A DNA stretch of 52,465 bases from an uncultured Mycoplasma sp. (GTDB taxonomy: Bacteria; Bacillota_I; Bacilli_A; RF39; UBA660), in contig CAMMXG010000008.1 of assembly GCA_946500895.1 (NCBI GenBank), positions 1 through 52,465 of the forward strand. The letters are read 5' to 3'. The translations under genes were made by a program, and so were the position numbers. The notes beneath the pieces are model-generated. The model had not been told where the DNA came from. It saw only the letters and a program-made list of their open reading frames with translations, and did no database searches. Shown piece by piece: positions 40,181 to 49,708 of this stretch (its first letter is position 1; the number at the start of each line of letters is the position of its first letter).

Positions 40181-41203
40181 CTATTTAATAAACATTGCAT
40201 CACCAAAGGAAAAGAAACGATATTTCTCTTCTACTGCTATTTTATAGGCATGTAAAATTATTTCTCTAGAGGAAAGCGCACTAACTAGCATAAGTAGTGT
40301 TGATTTTGGTAAATGGAAATTCGTAATTAAACCATCTATCGCTTGAAATTCAAAGCCTGGATAGATAAAAATATCTGTATTACCAGAGCATTCTTTAAAT
40401 TCATGATATTTATGCATGATAGTCTCAAGCGTTCTTACACTAGTCGTACCTACCGCATATATTTTTCTACCCTCTTTTTTAGCTAAATTAAGTTTATCTG
40501 CTACTTCCTTACTCATTTGATAAAACTCACTATGCATGTGATGTTCAAGTACATTTTCGACTTCTACTGGCCTAAATGTTCCTAAACCAACATGTAAAGT
40601 AATAAATAATATTTCTACACCCTTATTTTTTAATTCATCAAGTAGTTCTTCTGTAAAATGAAGTCCTGCTGTTGGAGCAGCAGCACTACCAATATTTTTA
40701 GCATAAACCGTTTGATAGCGATCCTTATCTTGTAATTTTTCATGAATGTAAGGAGGAAGAGGCATTTCTCCAAGCTCATCTAATATTTCCATTAAAATAC
40801 CATCATAAATTAATTTAACTAAGACGATGCCTTCATCCTTCTTTTCTACTACTTCTGCTTTTAATTTAGGAGAGAACGTTACAATAGTTCCCTCTTTGAG
40901 TCTTTTTGCTGGTCTTGATAAACATTCCCAAACATTTTCACCTAAATCTTTTAAAAGTAAAAGTTCAATAACTGCACCAGTTTCTTCTTTTGTTCCAATA
41001 AGTCTAGCTGGTATTACTTTGGTATCATTTAAAACTAATACATCACCTTTATTTAATTCATGAATAATATCATGAAAATGCTTATGAGTAATTTCTCCCG
41101 TTTTTTTATCTAAAACCATTAATCTAGATGTATCTCTTTTACTAATAGGAGTTTGAGCAATTAATTCTTCCGGTAACTCATAATCAAAATCACTTAGTTT
41201 CAT
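40181..41203 (-). CDS. queA: S-adenosylmethionine:tRNA ribosyltransferase-isomerase
   Basis: Enzyme of 340 residues transferring and isomerising the ribose of SAM onto 7-aminomethyl-deazaguanine in tRNA to make epoxyqueuosine. Seen: [14 protein letters not shown] at the start, [29 protein letters not shown], and GTTSVRTLE. Length is normal. It is the last gene of the operon headed by ruvA; ruvB-queA linkage is widespread, though here folD, glyA and tmk lie between them. Confidence 0.96.
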   Translation of the reverse strand: MKLSDFDYELPEELIAQTPISKRDTSRLMVLDKKTGEITHKHFHDIIHELNKGDVLVLNDTKVIPARLIGTKEETGAVIELLLLKDLGENVWECLSRPAKRLKEGTIVTFSPKLKAEVVEKKDEGIVLVKLIYDGILMEILDELGEMPLPPYIHEKLQDKDRYQTVYAKNIGSAAAPTAGLHFTEELLDELKNKGVEILFITLHVGLGTFRPVEVENVLEHHMHSEFYQMSKEVADKLNLAKKEGRKIYAVGTTSVRTLETIMHKYHEFKECSGNTDIFIYPGFEFQAIDGLITNFHLPKSTLLMLVSALSSREIILHAYKIAVEEKYRFFSFGDAMFIK

Positions 41204-41207
41204 AAAA

Positions 41208-41873
41208 TCAATCCATTTCCAAATATTTTTTCACCTTTTCTAAAATTTCTTTCGATATATCTTCAATACTTCGAAGATGATTATCTTTAAGGCAATTAAT
41301 CTTTTCGTAATCATAAATAGTTGAAAGCTCTAAATAAGCCGTTTCCGCCATACGAAGAAGATTAATATTAGCTATTTTACCACGTTTTTCCTTTAATGTA
41401 CAAACATATTCATAAGGTAGATACAAAAATAGTACTAAATCTGGTCTAGGTAAATCAAGTAAAACAAATTCTAAATTATCAAGCCATTCATACATCATAT
41501 TCCTAGATTTAATATCTTTAATCTTTCCACCTTGAAAAGCCATATTGGACTCCACATAGCGATTTAATACGACAATATATCCAGCTTCTAAATGTTTGTT
41601 TATGATATCAATATTATAAGCACGATCCGCAGCATAGTAAAGGCTTGATATTTTAGGATCAATATTTTCAATTCCCTCAGTAAAATAAGAATCGCTATGT
41701 TTTCCAAGATATGCCTCACCTATAATTTTACCTGTTGGTGAAGCATAATTAGGAAAACCAAAACTTATTGCTTTAATCCCAAGTTGTTTTAAGTTTTCTA
41801 CTAAAATATCTGTTTGTGTTTGTTTGCCTGAACAATCAGTTCCTTCAATAACAATTAACTTGCCTTTACTCAT
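41208..41873 (-). CDS. tmk: Thymidylate kinase-like protein
   Basis: P-loop kinase of 221 residues, expected to phosphorylate dTMP. Seen: [17 protein letters not shown] as P-loop, [18 protein letters not shown], and [15 protein letters not shown] where the usual DRYxxSxxAYQ is found. The P-loop has Cys where most members have Gly/Ala (GTDGAGKTT), and Gln after Lys instead of Thr (GKQTQ), so it is a divergent member resembling the forms in some gut Firmicutes. It lies 8 nt after glyA; glyA and folD supply folate for dTMP synthesis, which fits. Confidence 0.85.
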   Translation of the reverse strand: MSKGKLIVIEGTDCSGKQTQTDILVENLKQLGIKAISFGFPNYASPTGKIIGEAYLGKHSDSYFTEGIENIDPKISSLYYAADRAYNIDIINKHLEAGYIVVLNRYVESNMAFQGGKIKDIKSRNMMYEWLDNLEFVLLDLPRPDLVLFLYLPYEYVCTLKEKRGKIANINLLRMAETAYLELSTIYDYEKINCLKDNHLRSIEDISKEILEKVKKYLEMD

Positions 41874-41881
41874 ATAACCAC

Positions 41882-43105
41882 CTACTTATAAATTGGAAAC
41901 TTTCCTGTTAAATCTAAAACTTCATTTTTAAGTTCCAAAAGTATTTTTTCATCATCTTTATTTTTTAAAGCTTTAACAATAATATGTCCAATGCTCTCAA
42001 ATTCTTTTTCTTTTAAACCACGAGTAGTCATCGCTGGTGCACCAAGACGAATACCACTTGTTTTCATAGGTGATTCTGTTTCATTTGGTATAGTATTTTT
42101 ATTAACCGTAATATGTATTTTATCCAAAACTTCTTCGGCCTCTCTACCAGTAATGCCAATTGTAGATTTCACATCAACTAACATCAAATGGTTATCGGTT
42201 CCCCCACTAATAATTTTTAAACCATCTTCTTCTAAAGTTTTGGCTAGTGCCTTAGCATTTTTTACAACTTGTTCTTGATAAACTTTAAATTCTGGTTGTA
42301 ATGCTTCATAAAAACACTGTGCTTTTGCCGCAATGACATGCATCAAAGGTCCACCTTGAATACCAGGAAAAATTGTTTTATTAATTTTTTTAATAATTTC
42401 TTCATTATTGGTAAGAATAATGCCTCCTCTTGGACCTCTAAGAGTTTTATGGGTTGTAGAAGATACTACATCAGCATAATCCACCGGATTTTGATGAAGT
42501 CCAGCAGCAACTAAACCCGCAATATGAGCCATATCAACAAATAAATAGGCACCTACTTCATGAGCAATTTCACTAAACTTTTTAAAATCAATAAAACGAG
42601 AATAAGCAGAAGCTCCTGCCACAATCATTTGTGGTCGCTCTAGAAGGGCAATCCTTCTTATTTCATCATAATCAAGCATCTCAGTTTCTGGATCTAAATT
42701 ATAAGCAACAAACTTATAATCCAAACCACTAAAATTAACAGGATTACCATGGGTTAAATGTCCCCCATGAGATAAATTAAGTCCCATAACTTTATCTCCA
42801 GGTTGCAATAATGCTCTATATACTGCCATATTCGCGCTAGAACCACTATGAGGTTGTACATTAGCATAGTTAGCATGAAATAACTTTGTAACATACTCTA
42901 TTGCTAAATTCTCTACTATATCAACGTTTTCACATCCTCCATAATATCTTTTACTAGGATAACCTTCTGCATATTTGTTTGTAAAAATACTTCCTTGTAA
43001 TTCTAAGACACTTTTAGAAACATAATTTTCGGAAGCAATAAGTTCAATATTATCTTGTTGTCTTTTTGTTTCTTCTTCTAAAGCTTTCTTAATTTTTGGA
43101 TCCAT
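41882..43105 (-). CDS. glyA: Serine hydroxymethyltransferase
   Basis: PLP enzyme of 407 residues converting serine and THF to glycine and 5,10-methylene-THF. Seen: [30 protein letters not shown], the PLP-lysine motif [16 protein letters not shown], and [11 protein letters not shown]. Full length. The track's start is a GTG in AGGTGAT; ATG 43105 lies 4 nt behind it and inside the end of folD, so the genes are coupled. No glycine or THF riboswitch was found. Confidence 0.96.
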   Translation of the reverse strand: MDPKIKKALEEETKRQQDNIELIASENYVSKSVLELQGSIFTNKYAEGYPSKRYYGGCENVDIVENLAIEYVTKLFHANYANVQPHSGSSANMAVYRALLQPGDKVMGLNLSHGGHLTHGNPVNFSGLDYKFVAYNLDPETEMLDYDEIRRIALLERPQMIVAGASAYSRFIDFKKFSEIAHEVGAYLFVDMAHIAGLVAAGLHQNPVDYADVVSSTTHKTLRGPRGGIILTNNEEIIKKINKTIFPGIQGGPLMHVIAAKAQCFYEALQPEFKVYQEQVVKNAKALAKTLEEDGLKIISGGTDNHLMLVDVKSTIGITGREAEEVLDKIHITVNKNTIPNETESPMKTSGIRLGAPAMTTRGLKEKEFESIGHIIVKALKNKDDEKILLELKNEVLDLTGKFPIYK

Positions 43106-43949
43106 CTCTATCACCTATTCCTTTCGCTTGATCCACAACATTAGATATTAACATTGTAATTGTCATTGGTCCAACACCACCAGGTACTGGAGTAATATAA
43201 CTTGCCTTTTTAGATACTTCATCAAAATCCACATCTCCATAAAGTTTGCCATCCACTCGGTTAGTACCCACATCAATCACAACAGCTCCATCTTTAACAT
43301 ATTCATCAGTAATAAATTTTGCTTGGCCTATTGCCACAATTAAAATATCAGCTTGTTTTGTTATTTCTTTTAAATTTTGTGTTTTCGAATGAGCAATCGT
43401 AACAGTTGCACCACGATTTAAAAGTAATATAGCCATAGGCCTTCCAACAATTAGGCTAGCTCCAACAACAACAACATTTTTTCCCTCAACATCAATATTT
43501 TCATATTCGAGCATTTTAAGAATTCCTAATGGTGTTGCCGCCACAATACGTTCTTGATTACTTATTAAATCACCTAAATTATAAATACCAAAACCATCAA
43601 CATCTTTCTCTTTATCTACATAAGAAATTATCCGATCCTCATTAAAACAAGTAGGTAAAGGACTTTGAACTAATATTCCATGAATATGATCATCTTTATT
43701 TAGCTTTTCAATCTGTTCAATAATTTCTTCCTCGCTATTTTCTTCATCAAAACGATATAATAAAGCATGAACCCCTAATTCATCACAAGCCTTCATTTTA
43801 TTTCGAACATAAATTTCACTAGCAGGGTCATTTCCCACTAATATAATTCCTAAACCAGGAATAATATTTTTTTCTTTTAAATTTTCTATTTCCTTTTTTA
43901 TATTCTTTCTAATCTCATTTGATATTAACTTACCATCTATTATTTTCAT
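43089..43949 (-). CDS. folD: Methylene-THF dehydrogenase / cyclohydrolase
   Basis: Bifunctional enzyme of 286 residues that interconverts 5,10-methylene-THF, methenyl-THF and 10-formyl-THF. Seen: [22 protein letters not shown] with the catalytic Lys, QSPLP, VDGFG, the NADP-binding [13 protein letters not shown] and PGGVGPMT. Its usual GRSxIVGxP reads GASLIVGRP, a small change. It overlaps glyA and acts on the same folate pool. A short reading frame and a hairpin touching its ribosome site lie upstream. Confidence 0.95.
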   Translation of the reverse strand: MKIIDGKLISNEIRKNIKKEIENLKEKNIIPGLGIILVGNDPASEIYVRNKMKACDELGVHALLYRFDEENSEEEIIEQIEKLNKDDHIHGILVQSPLPTCFNEDRIISYVDKEKDVDGFGIYNLGDLISNQERIVAATPLGILKMLEYENIDVEGKNVVVVGASLIVGRPMAILLLNRGATVTIAHSKTQNLKEITKQADILIVAIGQAKFITDEYVKDGAVVIDVGTNRVDGKLYGDVDFDEVSKKASYITPVPGGVGPMTITMLISNVVDQAKGIGDRDGSKN

Positions 43950-43960
43950 ATTTTTTCTCC

Positions 43961-43994
43961 TTTCGTTTCTAAATTATTTTATTTAAAAACGAAA
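43961..43994 (-). promoter_or_regulatory. Hairpin adjoining the folD ribosome site
   Basis: TTTCGTTT and AAACGAAA (8 bp, 18-nt loop) on the minus strand. The second arm runs directly into GGAG, the folD ribosome site, and the first arm covers the last codons of a 13-codon reading frame. Confidence 0.5.
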
Positions 43995-44024
43995 CACCTG
44001 AATTTTCACAATATACAAAATCAT
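43983..44024 (-). CDS. Candidate 13-residue leader peptide before folD
   Basis: ATG 44024 lies 5 nt after GGGGTGG, a strong ribosome site overlapping the ruvB stop. The peptide is MILYIVKIQVFRF. It ends in the hairpin next to the folD ribosome site, so translating it would open the hairpin. Could be accidental, since the ORF is very short. Confidence 0.4.
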   Translation of the reverse strand: MILYIVKIQVFRF

Positions 44025-44035
44025 TTTAACCACCC

Positions 44036-45043
44036 CTAAAAAAGTGTGCCTTGTCTAACTATTTTTAAATGTTCATAGGCTTTATCAGTAGCCATTCTAC
44101 CTCTTTGCGTTCTTTTAATAAATCCTTCTTGAAGCAAGAAAGGCTCAACTACATCTTCAATGGTTGTAACTTCCTCACCAATAGCAGTTGCAATAGTTTC
44201 AACTCCAACAGGCCCTCCATTAAATTTATTGATTAAAGCCGTTAAATATTCAATATCAATTTGATCCAAACCATATTCATCAACTTGAAGACGTTTTAAG
44301 CTATCAACTGTAATATCATAATCAATTTTGCCACTGCCTTCAACTAGAGCAAAATCACGCACTCTCTTAAACAAACGATTAGCAACTCTAGGTGTTTTCC
44401 GACAACGTTTTGCTATTTCTAACGCTGCATCATCATCAATTTCCATATCTAAAACTCTTCCTGTTCGCTTAACAATTTGTTGTAACTCACTATCTTTATA
44501 ATAATTAAGTTTGGAAACAATTCCAAAACGATCACGAAGAGGACTAGATAAATCACCTGCTCTAGTTGTTGCTCCTACTAAAGTAAAGGGAGGTAAATCA
44601 ATTTTAATACTTCTACTTTTGCCATCAGCGCCAATAATAATATCAAGTTCAAAATCTTCCATCGCCGGATAAAGTATTTCTTCCACAAACTTAGGCATTC
44701 TGTGTATTTCATCGATAAATAAAACATCGCCTGGTTCAATCGTTGATAAAACTGCTGCTAAATCGCCACTTTTCTCTAAAGATGGACCACTAGCCGTTTT
44801 AATATTACTACCAAGTTCATTTGCTATAATATGAGCAAGAGTAGTTTTACCAAGTCCAGGAGGTCCATAAAGTAAAACATGATCTAGTGCTTCTCCTCTC
44901 ATCTTGGCTGCTTCAATAAACACTTTTAAATTAGATTTAATCTCTTCTTGCCCTACATATTCACTTAAAGTTTGAGGCCTCAAAGTAGCTTCAAAAACAT
45001 CACCATCTTGTTCATTCACATCTAATATTTTCTCGTCTTCCAT
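44036..45043 (-). CDS. ruvB: Holliday junction branch migration helicase RuvB
   Basis: AAA+ motor of 335 residues driving branch migration with RuvA. Seen: [12 protein letters not shown], Walker [20 protein letters not shown], Walker [28 protein letters not shown], and the winged helix ([17 protein letters not shown]). The ribosome site AAAGGAGG lies inside the preceding HAD gene and the two overlap by 32 nt. Confidence 0.97.
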   Translation of the reverse strand: MEDEKILDVNEQDGDVFEATLRPQTLSEYVGQEEIKSNLKVFIEAAKMRGEALDHVLLYGPPGLGKTTLAHIIANELGSNIKTASGPSLEKSGDLAAVLSTIEPGDVLFIDEIHRMPKFVEEILYPAMEDFELDIIIGADGKSRSIKIDLPPFTLVGATTRAGDLSSPLRDRFGIVSKLNYYKDSELQQIVKRTGRVLDMEIDDDAALEIAKRCRKTPRVANRLFKRVRDFALVEGSGKIDYDITVDSLKRLQVDEYGLDQIDIEYLTALINKFNGGPVGVETIATAIGEEVTTIEDVVEPFLLQEGFIKRTQRGRMATDKAYEHLKIVRQGTLF

Positions 45044-45554
45044 TATTTACCTCCTTTATATAATCTAGTAATTGATACCAATCTTGAAAACTCGGATATT
45101 TACTGCTTTCACCCATGCATACACCATGAATTCCATATAATGCAACATCATCTAAAACTCTTTCTTTATCATCAATAAATAAATCAACATGTTCCCTATA
45201 AGCTTTCTTTCCCTTTTTTATCTGTCTAAAATAGATTTTATCATAAAAAATTTCATTTTTCTCTAAGAAAGCCTTCGTATTTTTAATATTTTTTCGATCA
45301 TATCTATTACCCCTAGCGGTTATAATAATAATTTTAAAATGATTCTCTTGAAAATACTTCCAAGCAGTCCTTACTCCGTCTTTTAATTCATATTCATCCC
45401 GCATTTGTTTAATATATTTTTTTAAAAATTTGTTATATTCTTTTTTAGATAGTAAAGAACGATCACTACATTCCGAATATTCTTGCTTTAAATATTTATT
45501 TACAACTTTAGAAGTATTTGTAATGGTATCATCAATATCTATTCCTAAAATCAT
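45012..45554 (-). CDS. HAD-superfamily phosphatase, 5'(3')-deoxyribonucleotidase-like
   Basis: Protein of 180 residues with HAD motifs: [10 protein letters not shown] at 5-13; II, IIITARG near 77; [14 protein letters not shown] near 125. The helical cap is small (residues 15-60) and the type resembles the NT5C/YqfW nucleotidases. Expected to remove a phosphate from a small substrate, possibly a nucleotide. It lies between ruvA and ruvB, overlapping both by 4 and 32 nt, so all three are made together; this insertion is unusual. Confidence 0.75.
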   Translation of the reverse strand: MILGIDIDDTITNTSKVVNKYLKQEYSECSDRSLLSKKEYNKFLKKYIKQMRDEYELKDGVRTAWKYFQENHFKIIIITARGNRYDRKNIKNTKAFLEKNEIFYDKIYFRQIKKGKKAYREHVDLFIDDKERVLDDVALYGIHGVCMGESSKYPSFQDWYQLLDYIKEVNNGRRENIRCE

Positions 45555-46105
45555 TTTAACATCAACTTTAAAGCTTCCTTAATTTGATCTTCAATTTCAA
45601 GTGAAGCATTTACTTTAGGTAAAACTTTCTTAATCTCCGCGTTTTTATATCCTAAACTTTCAAGAACACTTACTAATTCATCAAAATCTCCACTTAAATT
45701 AATATCGTTCTTACTAGCAAGTTTGCCTTTTAAATCCAAAATAATTTGTCTAGCAAGTTTTTCCCCAATCTTAGGAAACTTCGTAAGATACAAAATATTT
45801 TCTCGATCTATAGCGTCAATAATACCCGAAATACTACCTGTTGCCAGCATTGGCATCGCCATCTTTGGTCCTAATCCCTTTACATTAATTAATTTTAAAA
45901 ACAAATTTCTTTCATCTTCTGATTTAAAACCATATAAAGAATATTCGTCTTCTCTTATTTGATTATATAAATACACTTTAGTTTCCTTTTCAAGTTCAAA
46001 ACTAAATGGATTAGCAACATAAACAGTGTAACCAATTCCACTATTTTCAACCACAATATAATTACTTTCTTGTGCTACTATTTTCCCAATAATATAATTG
46101 TACAT
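45551..46105 (-). CDS. ruvA: Holliday junction branch migration protein RuvA
   Basis: DNA junction-binding tetramer subunit of 184 residues. The N-terminal OB domain (YNYIIGKIVAQESNYIVVENSGIGYTVYV) is followed by two helix-hairpin-helix motifs (INVKGLGPKMAMPMLATG and LTKFPKIGEKLARQIILDLK) and domain III contacting RuvB. It starts the operon ruvA-HAD-ruvB-folD-glyA-tmk-queA, with an extended -10 18 bp before the start. Confidence 0.96.
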   Translation of the reverse strand: MYNYIIGKIVAQESNYIVVENSGIGYTVYVANPFSFELEKETKVYLYNQIREDEYSLYGFKSEDERNLFLKLINVKGLGPKMAMPMLATGSISGIIDAIDRENILYLTKFPKIGEKLARQIILDLKGKLASKNDINLSGDFDELVSVLESLGYKNAEIKKVLPKVNASLEIEDQIKEALKLMLK

Positions 46106-46123
46106 CCTATCACCCTAATAAAT

Positions 46124-46132
46124 ATAATAGCA
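46124..46132 (-). promoter_or_regulatory. Extended -10 promoter of the ruvA operon
   Basis: TGCTATTAT on the minus strand, followed by GGGTGAT and ATG; a short leader of about 10 nt. Confidence 0.5.
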
Positions 46133-46156
46133 TACATTAGTTTAAAAGTACACCCA

Positions 46157-46183
46157 AAAAATAAAAAAACAGATTAGTATCTG
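46157..46183 (-). terminator. Terminator of the HD-domain gene
   Basis: CAGAT/ATCTG with an ACTA loop and seven T on the minus strand. Confidence 0.75.
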
Positions 46184-46187
46184 CATT

Positions 46188-47288
46188 TTATCTTTTATAC
46201 CGAGACAATACTCTTACTGTATTTGAACTTAAATTTCCCGTAATTGGCTTATCTGTTAATAAAATATCTTCATAAATATCATTTAATTCCCGATAAAATT
46301 CTCCAGATATTCCATCGATTTCACATACTGTCATTTGCCCAAAAACTAAAGGATTTGCTTGCCTTATTTTAGGTTTGGAAACAAGAACTAAGCCTTGAGC
46401 TAAATCTTTAGCATAAAAAATGCGTTCTAAAGATAAAACATCTTTCAATACATCACCATATTTAGAATCTAATATTTTAGCAATAATTTCTTGTTCGCTT
46501 AAAAAGAACAAGTCATTCTCGTTGATAATGCCTAAATCTTCATAATATTTTAAAGTAAGGCCTAATACTTCCATCATATATCGGTCTTCTTTTGTTAAAA
46601 GAATTTTGCTATACACATTAATGGCTCGAAAAAAGTCTTCATAATCGGCATTATAATCTTCCATTAATACCATTTCGCCATTAAAATTTCTTAATCTCTC
46701 ACTATACACATCACAAACCATCCCATTTAAATTTTCAAAATATGCAAGCATGTAATATAAGGAACGAATTTCTTCAAAAGCATGTGTTTTAGCAAAAAAG
46801 AGACAAGTAGCAAGAATACCGTCAGCCCGATCCAAACATAGTGCCGGAATTTTTTTATCAATCATAGGATACTTCGAAGCATAAGCAACATCATCTATCG
46901 AAATATGATCATCATGTAAATAAGCAAGCAGCTCTTCATCTTGAAGTAATATTTCTCTTACACTTAGCTCATCATTTTCTTGTTTTAAAGCATCACCTTT
47001 TTTAAAAGAATTAACATGAGCAAAGGATAAAGAACCAACATCATGAAAAACACCTGCTAAGGCCACTTTTAAGTCTTCTGATAACTTCCAAGCAGTATAA
47101 CCAACGTTTTTAGAATGGTCATATCGAGAATAGTATTCTCTTGGTATTAATTCAGGAATACTTACATAATCCATCCCACAAAATAAACCCTTTCCTTTTA
47201 ATCTTTGCAATGTTTTAGTAGCAAAATATTTATCTAAAGCAGAATTTGAATTTTCTTTATTTAAAACATTATATTGTTCTACAAGCAT
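46188..47288 (-). CDS. HD-domain phosphohydrolase
   Basis: Protein of 366 residues with a metal-dependent HD domain: His in YSRYDHSKNVGYTAW (first metal ligand), HD in LAGVFHDVGSLSFAHV, and Asp in LCLDRADG. This resembles the YdhJ/dGTPase-like branch, so a nucleotide is a probable substrate. C-terminal 150 residues are helical with no motif recognised. Start: ATG 47288, preceded only by a GGGGGA stretch, but with homologue-like opening. tRNA-Arg lies just upstream in the same direction. Confidence 0.78.
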   Translation of the reverse strand: MLVEQYNVLNKENSNSALDKYFATKTLQRLKGKGLFCGMDYVSIPELIPREYYSRYDHSKNVGYTAWKLSEDLKVALAGVFHDVGSLSFAHVNSFKKGDALKQENDELSVREILLQDEELLAYLHDDHISIDDVAYASKYPMIDKKIPALCLDRADGILATCLFFAKTHAFEEIRSLYYMLAYFENLNGMVCDVYSERLRNFNGEMVLMEDYNADYEDFFRAINVYSKILLTKEDRYMMEVLGLTLKYYEDLGIINENDLFFLSEQEIIAKILDSKYGDVLKDVLSLERIFYAKDLAQGLVLVSKPKIRQANPLVFGQMTVCEIDGISGEFYRELNDIYEDILLTDKPITGNLSSNTVRVLSRYKR

Positions 47289-47319
47289 AAAGTCCCCCCA
47301 CTATATAAATAACAAAAAA

Positions 47320-47396
47320 TGGTGTCCCAAGCGGGATTCGAACCCACGATCTCTAGCGTCGGAGGCTAGCATTCTATCCAGCTGAACTATTGGGAC
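47320..47396 (-). tRNA. tRNA-Arg (anticodon CCG)
   Basis: 77 nt on the minus strand with encoded CCA. Acceptor GTCCCAA/TTGGGAC, D arm with AGTTCAGC, anticodon stem CTAGC/GCTAG, loop CTCCGAC giving anticodon CCG, and T loop GTTCGAATC. It reads CGG, a codon unassigned in some mollicutes. Confidence 0.95.
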
Positions 47397-47489
47397 ACAT
47401 TTTTATTCTATCACAAAAACAGCATAAAAAAAAGGCTTACTTTTTTATTAGTAAGTCAATACTTTATATTTACAAAGCAAACAAACATT

Positions 47490-47498
47490 TGCTATAAT
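47490..47498 (+). promoter_or_regulatory. Extended -10 promoter of the small peptide mRNA
   Basis: TGCTATAAT; TTTACA lies 18 bp before the hexamer. Transcription would start near 47505, so the RNA begins with the 5' arm that pairs with its own 3' end. Confidence 0.65.
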
Positions 47499-47505
47499 AT
47501 TATTA

Positions 47506-47735
47506 GGAACATTGAATAGTTGGGTGCTACCTCTAATCTTTAAGATCGGAGGTGATGCTATATGAGTAAGAAAGATTTTTTAATCTCTTCTCTACTTATT
47601 ATCATTCTTTTACTTATAGCATTACTTTTTGTAGTGTTAAATTAAAAGAGCACCTAACTCATCTAATGAATTAGGTGCCATCCAATGTAACTTGGTAGCA
47701 CTCAACACTAGAAATATTGAATGTTCCTTTTTATT
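47506..47735 (+). ncRNA. Structured toxin-peptide mRNA with paired ends
   Basis: GGAACATT (47506-47513) pairs with AATGTTCC (47720-47727), and GTTGGGTGCTACC (47519-47531) pairs with GGTAGCACTCAAC (47694-47706, one G-U). The last arm is followed by TTTTTATTTT. Thus the mRNA folds end to end, the folding seen in some type I toxin mRNAs, and the same pairing works as its terminator. Confidence 0.65.
47562..47645 (+). CDS. 27-residue hydrophobic peptide, candidate type I toxin
   Basis: Not in the ORF track. ATG 47562 follows GGAGGTGAT by 5 nt, one of the best ribosome sites in the window. The peptide is MSKKDF then about 20 hydrophobic residues (LISSLLIIILLLIALLFVVL) and Asn: one membrane helix with a basic start. 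Size, composition, structured mRNA and convergent antisense RNA fit type I toxins of Gram-positive bacteria such as TxpA or BsrG, but I see no clear sequence match. Toxicity is inferred. Confidence 0.65.
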   Translation: MSKKDFLISSLLIIILLLIALLFVVLN

Positions 47736-47755
47736 TTATGAAGTTTCCTTCATCT
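47641..47755 (-). ncRNA. Candidate antisense antitoxin RNA
   Basis: From a promoter at 47762-47790 a minus-strand RNA of about 115 nt would run across the 3' third of the toxin mRNA and stop at GCACCTAA/TTAGGTGC (with inner TCAT/ATGA pairs) followed by TCTTTTAATTT. It would overlap the toxin stop codon and the mRNA's 3' arm, enough to destroy the end-to-end fold. Confidence 0.6.
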
Positions 47756-47761
47756 ATATAC

Positions 47762-47790
47762 ATCATACCATAGATTAGGCTCTTTTTCAA
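47762..47790 (-). promoter_or_regulatory. SigA promoter of the antisense RNA
   Basis: TTGAAA, 17 bp and TATGAT with a TGG extension, on the minus strand just after rseP. There is no gene on this strand for about 370 bp downstream, only the tRNA much farther on. Confidence 0.65.
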
Positions 47791-47801
47791 GTAGTAGCCT
47801 A

Positions 47802-48854
47802 CTATGTAAATCTTATAATATCAAACACTGTAATATAAATCATCAGTAGAATAATAAGGAAGAAGAAGACCATATGACAAGCGTTTTCAAATTTAGCATT
47901 AATTGGACTTCCTTTAATTTTTTCAATAATCAAGAATAAAATTCTTCCTCCATCAAATGCCGGTATCGGTAAAATATTAATTAAACCAACGTTAATACTT
48001 AAGAAAGCTATCAAATAAACAATTTGTTGCAATCCCATTGATAAACTTTGTCCTACAACATGATAAATACCAACCGGACCAGATAAACTACTTAAAGAAA
48101 TCTGACCTGTAAATAAATTAATCACTGTAATCCACATCGTTGAAATAAGGCTTCCAAATCTTGCAAAAGCATATTTAATACTCGCCCATAAACCTCTTTC
48201 AGTTTTCTGTTCAATTCCAAAACCAAATGTTTTTTGCTCTTCCCCAGTCTCTGTTTCTGTTACATCTGGTTCAAGTTCCAAGGTAATGGTTTCTCCATCA
48301 CGAAGTACTTCAAACTCATAAACATTACTATCATTTTTTAAATAAAGTACAATTTGCGTTTGATCCCAAGTAGATACGTTATGGTCATTAATTGATAAAA
48401 TTAGATCACCGACTTGTAACCCTCCTGCTTCCGCAGCCGAATCTTCTAAAACCGTTCCAACTCTTGGTTCCAAACTATTAGCGCCCCAAATAAGCGCCAT
48501 GAAAAAGAGAATTATGATGGCAAGCAAGAAGTTATTAAATACCCCAGCTGCTAAAATAATAACTCTTTGCCACCATTTTTTATTACACATAAAGTCTTCT
48601 TTTTTAATGGTTTTTGTATCATCATCTTCATAAACTTCACCAGCCATAGATACAAAACCACCAATTGGTAAAGCCCGAATATTATAGTTAATTCCATCTT
48701 TGCCTTTATGTGTCTTAATTAAAGGCCCCATTCCAATCGAAAACTCATAAATATGAACTCCTGCTTTTTTAGCAGTAATAAAATGCCCAAATTCATGCAC
48801 TAATATAATTAATCCTAAAATAAATATCAATAGTATCAAAACAATAAACCACAT
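47802..48854 (-). CDS. rseP: RIP metalloprotease RseP
   Basis: Site-2 intramembrane zinc protease of 350 residues (RasP in Bacillus), cutting membrane-bound anti-sigma factors and signal-peptide remnants. Seen: VHEFGHFITAKKAG (HExxH) in the first helix, a PDZ domain at about 115-200 (VGTVLEDSAAEAGGLQVGDLI), and NILPIPAFDGGRI with the third ligand Asp. AGGAGG lies before the ATG. It follows cdsA by 11 nt; cdsA-rseP is a common pair. Confidence 0.95.
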   Translation of the reverse strand: MWFIVLILLIFILGLIILVHEFGHFITAKKAGVHIYEFSIGMGPLIKTHKGKDGINYNIRALPIGGFVSMAGEVYEDDDTKTIKKEDFMCNKKWWQRVIILAAGVFNNFLLAIIILFFMALIWGANSLEPRVGTVLEDSAAEAGGLQVGDLILSINDHNVSTWDQTQIVLYLKNDSNVYEFEVLRDGETITLELEPDVTETETGEEQKTFGFGIEQKTERGLWASIKYAFARFGSLISTMWITVINLFTGQISLSSLSGPVGIYHVVGQSLSMGLQQIVYLIAFLSINVGLINILPIPAFDGGRILFLIIEKIKGSPINAKFENACHMVFFFLIILLMIYITVFDIIRFT

Positions 48855-48865
48855 ATTTTATCCTC

Positions 48866-49657
48866 CTATAAAATTGCATAAAATATTAAAAATCCTAACA
48901 TGATAGCAATCGTACTATCAAGGCGATCTAGTATTCCTCCATGCCCTGGAATTAGATTACTAAAGTCTTTAATATCATTTTCTCTTTTAATTTTACTAAA
49001 AATTAAATCGCCAATTTGGCCAATAATAGATAATGCCAAAGTTACTAATACTACACTTACTGTAATTGGATTTACAAAAAAATGGTAAAATACACAAGCT
49101 ACAACCGTACCAATAATAGAACCCAAAACACTACCCTCTACTGTTTTTTTAGGACTTACCTTTGGTATTAATTTATGTTTACCAAAAGCCATTCCCATAA
49201 ACATAGCAAAAGTATCAGTAAAAATAAAGATTAGAATTAAATAAATAAATAAGTACAAATCAGTCATTCTAGCTAAAATCATCGCATTAAAAGCAGTACC
49301 AAGAAGCACAACCGAACCAATTAGAAATAAAGCATCAGTTGCAGTATATTTCTTCTCATCATAAAACACAGACATTCCAAGCAAAGCAAGTAACATAATT
49401 GCAATCCCCCGGTAAGTAACACCAAAAAGAATTGAATATCCATCATACTCGGCTAAAACAATAAATAAAAGAGTAATAACTGCTACTAACTGTACCAAAT
49501 AAGGCAAAGTATGATGACTTTTTTTTAGATCTAACAATTCTTTTAAAGCTAAAATACTAACAATGCCTACTCCTAACCGAAATAAATTTCCACCAACCCA
49601 AACAACTGGAATTACAATTGCCAACATAACAATTGCACTAAGTATTCTTTTTTTCAT
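48866..49657 (-). CDS. cdsA: Phosphatidate cytidylyltransferase
   Basis: Membrane enzyme of 263 residues making CDP-diacylglycerol from CTP and phosphatidate. About eight hydrophobic segments. The signature is found near the end: QIGDLIFSKIKRENDIKDFSNLIPGHGGILDRLDS, preceded by SPKKTVEGSVLG. Length is normal. Upstream uppS and dxr, often found with it, are absent; trpS lies there instead. Confidence 0.95.
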   Translation of the reverse strand: MKKRILSAIVMLAIVIPVVWVGGNLFRLGVGIVSILALKELLDLKKSHHTLPYLVQLVAVITLLFIVLAEYDGYSILFGVTYRGIAIMLLALLGMSVFYDEKKYTATDALFLIGSVVLLGTAFNAMILARMTDLYLFIYLILIFIFTDTFAMFMGMAFGKHKLIPKVSPKKTVEGSVLGSIIGTVVACVFYHFFVNPITVSVVLVTLALSIIGQIGDLIFSKIKRENDIKDFSNLIPGHGGILDRLDSTIAIMLGFLIFYAIL

Positions 49658-49708
49658 AACATCCTACTTTCTATTACAAGTATACTATTAAGAATTTCTT
49701 TCGTCAAG

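Noticed and set aside
43106-43949. Glycine or tetrahydrofolate riboswitch controlling glyA/folD
   Set aside because: glyA overlaps folD, and the 90 bp before folD hold no riboswitch consensus.
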